DNA from: Gnetum montanum
Lineage: Eukaryota > Streptophyta > Gnetopsida > Gnetales > Gnetaceae
Length of the DNA stretch: 62,025 nt
Direction: 5' to 3'
Assembly: GCA_015680685.1 (NCBI GenBank)
Contig: MNCI01009462.1
Span: 545,381 to 607,405, forward strand
The notes under the pieces were generated by a model. That model did not search any database, was not told the DNA's origin, and saw nothing but the letters and a program-made list of their open reading frames with translations. Below are positions 33,237 to 44,829 of this stretch, one piece after another (within the stretch, counting starts at the first letter, position 1; every line of letters begins with the position of its first letter). The translations under genes and the position numbers were made by a program.

Positions 33237-34320
33237 TTATTGATTTAGTAATTTTTTGATTTTTCTCATTTTGACGTTAGGAGTAGTGTTAGTTGGTATG
33301 ATTTTATATTCAGCATCCCCTTCGCTGATCACATTGAATGGTAATTCAGCCCAAGGGACATCTGATGGAATTGTTCCCACGTTAGTGTTTTCTTACGCTT
33401 CTGCATGTATCACGGTTTCTGTGTCAGTTGTGGTTTCTAAGTGAGGCTGCGTATGTGCAATGTCAGGCCAGGGTATTTCTATTTTGGGTGGATTTTCCTT
33501 TGTATCTAAAAGATTATCACCTACTGGCTATTGTTCATTTATGTCATGTTATCTAGGCTCTTCGAGCTTAACCTCTGAGCCTTGGTCTGTGTCTATGTAT
33601 GATAAGATGATGGGTGTGGCAGCCTCCCCATGTATAACGATTTCACCACCTTCATAAGGTAGGTGAATTTCTTGGTATATAGGGGAAGAGACTGCTTTCA
33701 GTTGGGCTAGCCAGGCCCTTCCCAATATTAGGTTGAACCCTGGTATTTCATCGATTACCACAAAGTCGACGGATGTGGGGAATTGATCCCCTGCTATGAA
33801 GTCTAAAGTCATGGTGCCTTTGACTATCACGTGCGACCCACTGAATGATTTCAAGCATGTGGTGTTTGTTGGTCTGATTAGCTTTATGAGCTCGAGTTGT
33901 TTGACAATGGTATATGGCACTACATTTGTGGCAGCTCCATCATCTACATGGACCCTATGTATCTTAAATTGGTTTACTCGTATTGTTATGAACATAGGGG
34001 CTGTTGTTATCTCTCCTATTTTCTTATCCACCTTGATGTTATCATTGTGGAAACTTAATGGCTTGGAAGTTGACCCTTGAGGCGAGTACATTACTGCATG
34101 AATTGAAGATTCATTTGGAGGCAAGTCCTCGCTTACTGGGATAGATGTTAACATGTGCACCAAAGCTTTGCGATGTTTTTGAGATGTTAAAACTAGGTTA
34201 TATAAGCTCAGTGAAGTATTCTTTTGTTTGAGTGCCTGCGTGACCTACATTAGGGCTGTTGCTAGGCCTCTACTGTTGGGTGTATGTTTGTCGACAGTGA
34301 CTTGCTCCATTGGGCCCAAC
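33237..34320 (-). pseudogene. pol: Element A aspartic protease
   Basis: A long open stretch carries IHRVHVDDGAATNVVPYTIV (catalytic Asp in VDDGA), CLKSFSGS, DQFPTSVDFVVID and GFNLILGRAWLAQLKAVSS, followed by the tail PSDVPWAELPFNVISEGDAE. This copy is less broken than B's: the central 204 codons are continuous. It ends at TAA 33239-33237 directly before the minisatellite. The upstream part (near 34290-34330) aligns with MGPMDPVTADAN of B but contains changes. Confidence 0.85.
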
Positions 34321-37300
34321 AATTTTATTTCGTGCATCGTCGGTTTGTTATTTTTTTTCGAAATTGTTGATTCAGGTGTATCAGGTTTTTTGGATGATTC
34401 ACACTCATGGCCTGTGCTTGGTTTATTGCTAGGTTATGTCATGGGCACTGTGTTTAACGGTGTAGGTTTAGGCGGTCCTAAGGCTAGCTGTTGATGCTCC
34501 TTCTCCAAGCGTTTACGTGTAAGCCTGTCTGCTAAGTGTTCTCGTGTGTGGCGTGGGGGTGCGATTGGTTTTAGAGCCTCAGGTTGTTTTAGGATTCGTA
34601 CTATGTATGGAGTCGGGCGGGGTTGCGGTTGGACAGTCGTATGTAGTTAAGTGCCAGACTGGCTAGGCACCTTGATGACATAGGGGCTTGGTTTATTTTA
34701 TGTTTGCAAGGTGGGGGATTGGTGGTCACTAGGACATTCGGGTGTTCTGACGACGTATGGAGTTGGCATGGCTGGAGGTTGTACCTCCACTGTTGCGACC
34801 GCGAGTGGTACTCAAACTATGTAGGGGGAAGGTCGAATAGGAGGGGTTGGTGAGTTGTTGGTAGTAGCGGCGGGAGGTATGTGCACCATGTATGGTTTTT
34901 CATGTGTTGGGGTGTTAGAAGCTGCTATTGCGGGGGATACTCGGATGACATAAGGCTTTTGTGGGGAGTGTGAAGGTTGAGGCATGGGTGTTTGTACAGT
35001 GGAAGGAATATGCACTACGAATGGTTTATTAGGCATTTGTTGCTCATGGTCAGAATAGATGGTGTTGATGCTAAGTGTTTCAGGTTCGTTATCGAGGTAG
35101 ATTGTGTTGATCATGTACGGTGCCTCTTTGATATTTAGGGGACCTTTATAGACACCCATCGCCTAGTTTTGTGGTTGGACAGGGTTGGCTTCATCAAAGG
35201 TGATCTGACCTTCGTCGATCATTCATTGTATGTCTTTTTTTAGGGTGAAGCAGTAATTCATGCCATGCCCATTGCATTGATGATAATCGCAGAAATGATC
35301 CATTCTAAAGCCTTTTGGTACTAGGGGCTCATCTGGCATTGCCAGGCTTGGGTTCTAAACTAGTTGATAGAATCGATCATGCCTCTGGATCATTGTAGGG
35401 AAAAACTGTTTATGTTTCATTAATCTAGCCTTCAGGAGCTGATCGAATAGTTGCGATGGCTTCATAGGCAATGACATGTATTGGGAGGGTTCTTTCCTTT
35501 GAAAGTTTCTCGTACGATTTGGTGTTGGGTTCTGTGATGAGGACGATTCTGGCACGGTCGCAGTAGTAGGTTTAGCGTAATTAATAGGGGAAATGGACAG
35601 TTTGCTTTATTGTCCCACGTTTGCTTGTTGCGTTTCCGCTACTACCGCTATAGTTGTTTTAGCCTTTTCTTTATCTTTCTTACTGTGTTGATTCTTAAAG
35701 GCTAAATACACATTTTGGATCACCTCCTCTATGTTTTTAATCTGCCCAAAGGCTTGATTGAGGTTACACGCATTGAGATAATATAACTTGGATTTGAAAA
35801 AGTCATTAATAGCCCCCTTTAGAATGGTGAGGAGATATGTCTCTAGGATTGGCTCATGGAGCTCATTGAGGGTAGCACTCCACCTTTGGATGAATTTTTG
35901 TACGGGTTCTAGAGCTACTTGTTTGACCTGTATAAGGCTATCAAGGGTTGCTTCAGGTTTCAAGTTATACTTGAACTTGGTAACGAATTGATGTAACAAC
36001 TCCTCTAGAGAAAATATTGAGTTTCTTGGTAAGGCCCAATACCAATCAAGTGCTCTCCCTGCGAGGGACATAGGGAACACTTGCAAAATGGCATGTGGCC
36101 ATGCCTGAAGTAATGTGCATTCTAGTCTAAATGTTATAAGGTGAGCATTGGGTTCTATCTCCCCATTGTATTTAGTTAGTGTAGGCAAAGATACACCCTT
36201 GGGTAAGGTTAGGGGTGGAACGGAAGAGCTGATGGGGTCATTGTGATAAAAGTCCACTACCTTCAACTCTCCGTCGGCGGCTGTCTTGAGGCATTTAACC
36301 TCATCAATTAGTTCCTGCATTATTTTTTTAACATCAGCCCAGTCTTGAGCGCTAGGTGAGATGGTAGCTTGGGGAATTAGATTATTGGATAGTGGGTTGG
36401 AAAGCGGAAAGTTGTGTAGTTGGAGGTTGTACTTGTGGGATATTCGTAGTGGGTGGTGCGAAGGGTGGCATGTTGTAGGTAATGGGTTGCTGTTGTTGTG
36501 GTTGTCTTTGAGGAATATTAGCCGGTGGAATTGTGTGAGGTGGTATGTTGTAGTAAGGGGATTGATGTGATTGAGCACCAATCGCTGCCCATTGCCTAGT
36601 CATGTTTTGTGTAGGAATCCCTTGAACTTGTTGGGTTACAATAGTGAAAGGGGGTCCGTGAGTTTGGATGTGGGGGATATAATAAGCAGATGTAGATGCC
36701 GGTATCACATGCGGCATCCCAATCACTCCAGGTGGGAAGGTTGCTCCTACATTATTTTGAGGGGGTTGCACTTGCGAGGAAGAGGCTACGGTTGCAACGA
36801 GGAGAATAGCAAGTGGAAGTGTATTGAGTTGCAGGTTGGTTGCAGGAAGAATATGAACAAGTACGGATGATTCTAAATACCCCAACCAGAATCATCCGCA
36901 CTTGTTCATCTAAATGGTTGAAGGGACGTAATTTCCCCTGTGGCTAGATGGAACAATAGGTTAACATAGGTTTGTGGGTACGAATCTTCATGTTTGGATT
37001 GGGCTGTGAACTCATCCTCCTCTTCCGGTTAAGGATTTACTATAGGCTGATCTAGAGACTGGCTCTTTTGTAGAAGGAGTTGTGTGATGAGCTCAGAGTA
37101 AGGCTCTGGAAGAGGGATGATATCATACAGGGAAGGAATGAACTCTTGTCCTCCCCTATAGGTAAGTTCGTATTGCCTCTTAACTTCCATTTCAGCTCGG
37201 TCCACGGCTAAGCCAGCTTGTATTTTCATGCATATGAAATTGTACTGGTCTTGAGTTATAATGTTAGATGATGGGTTTCTCCCTTGCAATCTAAGAGACC

Positions 37301-37403
37301 GGTGGGGCCCCACTGTGGGTTGTACCCTGGGCTGTTGAATGGCCATAGTGCCTACAAGGTCTGTGAACTAGGTGGTTGTAGTGGTGGATTTTGCGGTGTT
37401 CAT
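34321..37403 (-). pseudogene. gag: Element A gag
   Basis: Start ATG is 37403-37401. Order: an N-terminal segment (PHRSLRLQGRN, ITQDQYNFICMKIQ), a Pro/Gln-rich stretch (36900-36400), the capsid-like core (LPKGVSLPTLTKYNGEIEPN, ALDWYWALPRNSIFSLEELL, HQFVTKFKYNLKPEATL) and a CDYHQCNGHGMNYC knuckle. All four metal ligands are in place, unlike B. A PYMVHIPP-type linker follows. Frames break near 36390 and by TAG/TAA at 35590, 35355, 35220 and 35165. It is the sister of B 17099-20060. Confidence 0.85.
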
Positions 37404-37977
37404 GATGAACGGTTGAGAATACAACACAGCGAAGGAATATGCAATTGGTATACCTAGTACGACGTAAACCTACGTTCATGGCATACAGCGTATAGATTGG
37501 GTCTCGGCGTATAGGCTTCAATGACCAGCATATAATGACAGCATAGACAGCGTATACATAGACAGCGTATAGGTATGCAGCGTATAGTGGTAGCGTATAT
37601 GCTAGGCAATGTAGATGGAGTCTACAACGTAGAGTGTGCAACGTAAACTGAACAGCAATGTAGACGGAGTCTATAGTGTAGAGTGTGTAGTGTATACGCT
37701 AAGCAGCATAGACAGCGTCAGCATACAGTGTAAATAGGATTTACAGTGTACAGAGGGTAGCGTATACTGACAGCAGCGTAGACGAGTCTACGGTGTAGAG
37801 CGTGTAGTGTAAACTGAGCAGCGTAGACACTGGGATGTTTGTAGATAGGGTCGGCGTAAGCTCAGCAGCGTAGATGCTCAACAGCATAGATGCTGGGAAG
37901 TTTGCAGACAGTAAGTTTTAGACTCGACAGCGTAGATGCTGGGAGTTTTGAAGCACAATAAGTTTTAGGTAGTTTCA
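37404..37977 (-). other. Element A leader
   Basis: Untranslated leader with repeated GCGTAGAC, GCGTATAC and GTGTAGAG variants; the reverse of the B leader 16401-17098. No supported ORF. Confidence 0.7.
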
Positions 37978-37997
37978 GGCCCTCCTTCTAGCACCAA
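37978..37997 (-). other. Primer binding site candidate, element A
   Basis: The same 20-mer as in B (TTGGTGCTAGAAGGAGGGCC on the minus strand), separated from the LTR end by GAAA. Its identity in two diverged elements supports function. Confidence 0.6.
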
Positions 37998-38001
37998 TTT
38001 C

Positions 38002-39252
38002 TGTACCGTCTGAAATCGTCGATCTTCGGCTGGAAGGAAACAGAAACCAAGAGATCTCTGAACACACACAGAAGACCCTACCTTCGCTTGAGGGCAAGCT
38101 GGAATTAACGAAGGAAGAGTACCTTGAGTGGTCTGCATGCATATTAGGCAAGGATTTCCCCAAACGTACACCGAGGTGCTATATGCTGGGTTATATGTAA
38201 ATAGCATAACTGATGTAAAACGAGGCATAAACGACGTAACTGATGTAAACGGAGCGTAAACATACCAGAGTGTAAATAGCAAACATGCAACAATAAATGG
38301 AAAACTGTAACAGATTTTAGGAAGAAAATGCAGCAATATTATTGCAAAGTGAGAGTTACAATGCACCGGTCTAACGCAGTTGTGGCTTTCACACAAGGCG
38401 AATGAATAGCCCTGGTGGATGCTGGGATGACAATGTGCTAGTTCAAAATGCAGGTGCAACGTAGAGGCTATATGCTTAGTGTATAGGATTGAGGTCTAGT
38501 GTACAATGTTCTCTGCTCTGGTTCTTAGCATCTCTGTTTTCTCTCTGGTTTGCTCAAAATTTCCAACCTTGTTCTAATGAAAAATTGGGATTTTTATATA
38601 GGTTTAGATGCTATACTTGAGTTGGGTGACACGTGGCGCATTGACTGGGTGCAAAAGAATGAAATGTTACAACTGTGCAATGTGCTGCACATGTTGGGCA
38701 TATACACTGTATCTACTGTGGGTGCGATCTTGGACGTATACGTCAAGCGTATACGCTATGTCTGCTGGACGTATACACTATCTGCTGGGTGTATACATTG
38801 TGTCTGTTGGGCGTATACGCTGTGTCTGTTGGCGTATACGCTGTGTCTGCTTAGCGTATAGACTCCAGGATGCCTGATGTCAACATTTGATGATTACTCT
38901 ATTCGCATGAATCGATGCCTTGTATTAGATCTTGCTCTGAAATGCTATTTACATGTCGTCTTTGGGGATTGCATGCCAGGCGTATACGCTGTAAATGTTG
39001 GGCGTATACGCTGAGAATGGTGGGTGTATACACTGGGAATGTTGGGCGTATATGCTAGGAATAGATACTTAATGAAAACTAAGCATTTTGAGCTCCGAAG
39101 TTGCCATTTTTGACAGCAGATGTTGCCATGGTCATTGGCGGGTCCCAAGGAACTGCTCCTCAACGAGTTCGACTCTGCTTGAAGCTGTCAGTGGGCCCTT
39201 AAGCTTGATTCTTGTTGGAAACGTACTAAGCTCAGAATTTTGTGGTGTTTCA
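38002..39252 (-). repeat. Element A 5' LTR
   Basis: It aligns with 4842-6096. It has TATA at 38600-38591 (minus) and palindrome variants from 38695 to 39060. It ends TTTCA, followed by ACAGA (target duplication). Confidence 0.92.
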
Positions 39253-41273
39253 ACAGAGATCTTAAGGCTATTTGAAAATGTTATTTTTGCAACAAGGCAT
39301 GATTAGTTATCCTTATGTTGTCGACTTTTAAGGCATAGTTTTGTAATATCATTGAATTATTAGGTACTGAGATGATAGATTTGACCTTAGCATTGAGTTT
39401 AGAAGGGTGAAAAATATAGGAAATGACTCTTCATTGATAGAAAAAGGCTTTTGAAATCAAAAGTTATGGATTTTGAAGTTTAGAACCTTTTGGCTCGAGA
39501 AACAAGACTTCATGAAAGGTCACCAATCCCAATTCTACTCCACAATGAGCATGCTTAATTATGGAATTCTTAACCTTGTTGCTAACATTCCCTCAATCCC
39601 ATGTACTTTTGAAAATGGTATGATGACACCCTGCCAAGGGTCGACAGATAATGCTTAGTATTTTGTTGTTCATGATGTTTTGTGCTCCTTTGTTGATACC
39701 TCTTGGGTGGATTCCTCCAGACGTCAACAAATAGGGGCCAATGAAACACCACTAATTTCAGCCTAGCACTTTGAAGTGAAAATGACTCAAGCCATTTTGA
39801 AGTTTCAAGAGGTAAAATTTGACTAAGGAAGGAGCTCACACCTAGCTTTCCCAAGGTAGCTTGCTCACCCTCAGTGTGAGCAACTTCACACAGCATCAAA
39901 ACTGGGTTAAAAGTGATCATTTCTAAGTGGTTTTTGGGAGTCATGTTGCCATGTAACTTTAGCGTGAAAAACTTTTGGAGCCTCAAAACTAAGTAAAAAT
40001 GACTTGATTTTAAGGGTTAAAGTCATCCTTAGGGTCCACTATTGACAACTATGGGTCTCAGCCTTCATAAATTCCAGATTTCAGCTCAAAATTGCAAGTT
40101 TTTGAGGTCATGCTGCAAGTCTCACTATGGTGTGAGTCTAGCGTGACCTACCAAAAGTGGTTCCAAATAGGGCACATTCAGGCTCAAATTCAGATTTCAG
40201 ATCACTCTTAAGGTTAGACACATTTAGAGAAACAGTTGCATTCAAGGAATAGGCACACTAAGGACACTCCCACCATGACTGCCTAGCGTGAGTATCTACT
40301 GAACTCCTAGAGTGACTGCCCAGCATGAGTGTCTACTGAACACCTAGCGTGAGTGCAAGTAGACATGCCTCAAAAGCCATCGAATCGGTATCTTGCAGTG
40401 GTCAAAGTGGTCAAATCAAAGATCCAAAAGTCTCAAGCAAGCCAGAACCAATTTATTTTGTTGTAAATTAATCATTTTGTTGTAAATCTTCATTTGTGGG
40501 CTTGTTAGGCCCTCATAGTCTAAATTGTATGTATTTCCATGGGCTTGAGTGACCCTCGCATTGTAAGATACGATGAACCTGGTCAAGAACATATCTTGCC
40601 AACACATGTCCAACTCATGCACAGTTGTCCATTGGACACGTGTCACTTGATCTGTTTTCCTCATTCCCTAGCCATTAATTCCATTCTCGAATTCCACATC
40701 CAAGCCTGGCCCAATCCTATAAATACCCTGTCAATTCACATAAATGGGGTTGGCAATTTTTGAGTTAAATGGATTAGGAAACTCATACCAGCAATCCTTG
40801 GGTGCTCAGCACACTCTGATTGATAGCATCTAAGCACTTCTGAAACACATCACATCACCCTGGGGCTTGGCGCTTGACCTGCCATCCACACATGCAGCTA
40901 CGCTTTTACCGGTGCACATATTTTCTATGCAATACAATATAGTTCACTTTGCTAGCCATTTTTCTATTTACTCTATTTTACATTCAGTTTATGTTTTGTT
41001 TATGTTCTGTTTGTGATACCTGCATACGTCTCTATTTACATTTCATGCGCACGGTTTACGTTTTAAATCTTCAGTTACAATAACCCTAGCACAAGTTGTA
41101 GTTTATGCTTGGGGAAGTCCTTGGTTGATTTGCATGCAGACCATCCAAGGCACTCTGCCTTTGTTTACTTTTCCAGCTTGCCCTCAGGTGAAGGTAGGGT
41201 CAGCTATGTCTGCTCGACGATCTTTCGGTGTTTGTTTCCCTTCAGCGTTACACTGATGATTTAGGTCAGTACA
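39253..41273 (+). mobile_element. Element C: 3' end of a related Tat-lineage element
   Basis: From about 39590 the text matches the A/B 3' UTR before the polypurine tract (CCTCTTGGGTGGATTCCTCCAGACGTCAAC region), then ACAAATAGGGGCCAA (39727-39741) and an LTR. The rest of C is not recognised on the left flank of A, so C was truncated or decayed before or after A inserted. Confidence 0.7.
39742..41273 (+). repeat. Element C 3' LTR (about 1.53 kb)
   Basis: It starts TGAAACACCAC and ends GTCAGTACA. The last 150 bases match the A/B LTR ends (GACCATCCAAGGCACTCTGC, CCCTCAGGTGAAGGTAGGGT). A TATA box, CCTATAAATACCC, is near 40715-40730. U3 has no GCGTATACGC array; instead a short repeat of CTAGCGTGAGT / CCAGCATGAGT spaced with CTACTGAAC lies at 40285-40360. 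This is a sister LTR family with a different U3. Confidence 0.8.
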
Positions 41274-41560
41274 TTATCTTTCTTAAATATCCAAACCTCA
41301 ATAAGGTGATATTCCATACCCTTATTTGGGTTCCAATTAAGAGTGAACATATGAAAGTCAAGCCATGAGTAATAATTCTTTACTTAATTAGTAAGAATAA
41401 TAATTAATAATGGGCTTAGTTGAGAACTTGACATTCATTTCTTAATAATAATATATCTCACCTTCTTGACCTCTTCACTTACACCTAAATATACCAAGCA
41501 TGATAATTCTTAGTGCCTCACTTGGTTATAGTAATAATATAGGAAGATAGACCTATATCA

Positions 41561-41612
41561 CACACACACACATGCATGCATGCATGCACGCACACGCGCA
41601 CACACACATATA
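41561..41612. repeat. CA/TGCA microsatellite
   Basis: (CA)n, then (TGCA)n, then a mixed CACGCACACGCGCACAC run. Simple sequence only. Confidence 0.9.
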
Positions 41613-44600
41613 TGTTAAATTATTTTCTAAGCATTTTTTTTACTTATAATTGAACTTAAGTCACTTAGAAGTGCTAATGGCATATATACATCAACTTATT
41701 AAGGACAAGTTAGTGAGATAGGTAATTTTAGTATCTCAAAATTTCAAAAAGTTAACTTACTTTTCATGTGCTAAGACTATGTCCAATGCATAGTGCTCAT
41801 TGAAATGATAGTAATAGTCCCAATTCCATCTTCATTAGGCTTATGGTTTAGGAAATAACCATGAAATTTCTTTATAAATATGTTATTAATTAATAAAAAT
41901 TTAAATAAACTTTATATCTTATTTAAAATTTTCATTTTTAAATAGAAGGACCTGGACCCTTCCCTACACATTTGTTAACTTAAAATTCTTAAGCTTCATC
42001 ACATTAGCCACAATGTCAGGTGTCTTAGTTATGCATATTTAGCACAAAAATGCATATAAAAATTATTTATGATTTAAAATTAATTTTTGAAAAAAATTAT
42101 TCTATCCATGTAGGTTATGTTGGACCACATAGCCCTACAAGGATTGCATGGCATAGATGAATGGAAATTCGTATCACCAATCATAACTATGCTTTTTTCA
42201 TCATCATTACCATTACCTCACCCACCGTGCCTTGTCTTGCTTTAATGACTATCATGTTTTCATTACTCTCACTCATCACCTTCCTACTGACCACCAATGG
42301 CAACCATTAGCCATCTTATGCTAAAATCCTATAGTATTCCTTGGGGACAAAATCCATATCCTTGCCCTCATGCATCCACCATCTACCACCCTTTCCATAT
42401 TTGCTCCTACTACCAATATAGTCATTGCATTATCTATTCTTTATTGATTCCCTACCACCAATCCCCTCCCTATCTACATAGCTAGTACTTGCTAGTGCTA
42501 CCACTAATGATTATAGAAACCATCATTTTCAATTTTTTCATTAAAATTTTTGGTAATAATTATATCAATAGTGTTCACAAATACTACAAGTTTCCTGGGT
42601 TCATACTATCCTAGAGCTCATGAATACTGTGAGCATCCTAGGTCTACGTAAGATGAGATACCTATAGACATCACAAGTCTACACCAGAATCAAGTGAAAT
42701 TTTATTTTTGAAATTCTAAATTAATATTTAAAATTCAAATACAAGAATGTGATTAGTTTTGACCAACTCAATCAAATGAATTAACTAGTACCCACTTCTC
42801 TAAAAACTTCAAAATTAAGCATTCTAGTTCTGAAGTAGTACTAGGATGGATGACCTCTCAAGAAGCTCTCCATAAGTCTTAAAATCTATCCCTAATTTTA
42901 GAACTTGGAAAGTTAATAATCTTTTATCCTAAAAACATATTTTCTACAAACAAATAGTTATTTTTTTATAGATTTTGATCTTTTGAAAATAATGACCAAG
43001 TTAGATTAGGGATATGATACTTCAAATATTACTTTGAATTTCATTCCTTGAACTAGGCTTTAATTGTCTTACAAACTAAAGTTAGCATAGTATTGGCATC
43101 TAATGTCCATTTTTAGCAAATAAATAGTTTTTTGTAATATTATTTAAGCTTTCAAATCCAATGGTAATGTTAATTTGATCATTTGAAAGGCTAATAATTA
43201 GGTGTTAGATTAAATCATGCCTTATTAGAATATAATCTAGATCATATAACTATCCCTAATAATCTAATAATTAGGTCTAGTAAATTTTTTCCTTTATGAC
43301 CACCTAAGAACTTAAAATTAAGTAACTAAGTTATATGTATAGTTAGACCTAGGCTGCTATTCCCTAGTTGGTCATTAGTCACATTATCATAGTCACTATC
43401 CTAAGAAGGGTAGAAAGTTCATTAGAAGTATAGGAAATTAAGCTAAATAATATTTAATAAATTAAGTACTTGAAGAATTAGTTGATAAATCAAAAATGTA
43501 GGAAATATTTAGACTAAAAAAGTAAACAATTAGATCATTTAGTAGATTTCAAACATATTGAAGAATTATAATCTTATTTTGGCAAGGCATATGATATCCA
43601 TGAAAGGAAATGAGCCAATAGAAAATTGAGGCATAAAGATCCCAACACACAATGTACTTGCATTGTTATTAAATAATTAAATAAAACATCTACTATATTC
43701 ACCTTGGACCTTCAACTAGAACAAATACTAATGCCCATGTATCCTTACAAAAATACAAGATTTGAATGTTGTCTTATGCATACAAGAAATCCTATCATAG
43801 GAATATCTATCTTAATTACAACTTGATCTAAGAAATTTGAAATACAAAGATGTCTACGAGAACAAGGATTTTTGTGATGGTCCTTTCTTTGATTGATATG
43901 GACTATCCTATTGTAAGAATCATAACATGGATGGTTTCACAATCTTCTAGTCATCAAATGGTAATTTGGAATGATAAAATATGATTTATGTATCAAAAGT
44001 ATCATAGTAAGGTTAAATAACTTGAGTTCAACATAGTTGAAGCTAAAGAAAAACTCATCACTCTTAAGGTTAACAAACCTAAGATGAAAGAAGAATCAAT
44101 AGATATAAATTATATAGTTTTAAAATAATTCAACTTTCCTATAGGTTGACCTCCATGAGATAAGCTACCATTGTTAGATGCCCAATTTTAGGTTATTAAG
44201 ATCAAGAAGCATGATCAAGATAAGAGTTCTTGTTTAGTAGATTTCATGTGAAAGGTTGACTAACATAGTCCTAAGTCAACTGAACATGCACATAGGTTAA
44301 ACAACCTTAAATAAGATTTATCTATTGAAGAAATAAAGATAAAAATTAAAATTTAAAAATAATAAAAGTCTCCTCAAACTTTTTAACACAAACATGGTGT
44401 TAAAATTCAAACTTAGCCATTTGTCTCTAAGAATAAAATGTTTCACCATAAATATCATAGCTTGTTTAGTTGTTAGTGCCTAGGTGAAGATGGATAATTG
44501 AATGAAAACTAGTACTTTAGTAGAAGAAAAAAATATAATAGGGAGATTCTTGAAAATATTTGATTGTGTAAGAAGTAGAACTAACCTGAACTATTTCATT

Positions 44601-44829
44601 GTAGCTATGTATCTTTATACCAAAATATCTATATATTTTTCTTGCTTATACTTGTATTGGATGTAATTTGATCTACTATGAGATCACTAGGAATAAATCT
44701 TAAAAATTCCTTTAATTTGAATATTTGGTTTGAGGGTTTTTACATAAAAATCCTATTTTTTTGAAAGGAAAGTTGAAAGCTTTGAAGAAGTCATCCCAAG
44801 AAGTTTCATGCCAATGTGATAGCCATTCC
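41613..44829. other. AT-rich DNA without recognised features
   Basis: Frequent stops in all frames and no recognised protein motif. The last kilobase may hold the worn 5' part (LTR, gag start) of the copia element that follows, but I could not delimit an LTR. Confidence 0.4.

Larger units (their letters stand above)
4842..39252 (-). mobile_element. Element A: Ty3/gypsy Tat-lineage LTR retrotransposon with antisense cargo gene
   Basis: Two direct LTRs of about 1.25 kb, each running TGTACC...TTTCA on the plus strand, bound the element. A primer-binding-like site lies inside the right LTR and a polypurine tract inside the left LTR, so the element reads on the minus strand. Its order is LTR, leader, gag, protease, minisatellite, antisense gene, minisatellite, reverse transcriptase, RNase H, archaeal-type RNase H, integrase, minisatellite, LTR. 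The target duplication is ATAGA (4837-4841) and ACAGA (39253-39257), one mismatch. Removing nested element B leaves an element of about 17.5 kb. The dual RNase H and the integrase motifs place it in the Tat (Ogre-related) lineage. All reading frames are broken. Confidence 0.9.

Noticed and set aside
41561-41612. Z-DNA forming CA/CG run as a functional element
   Set aside because: It is an ordinary microsatellite with no linked gene or element boundary.
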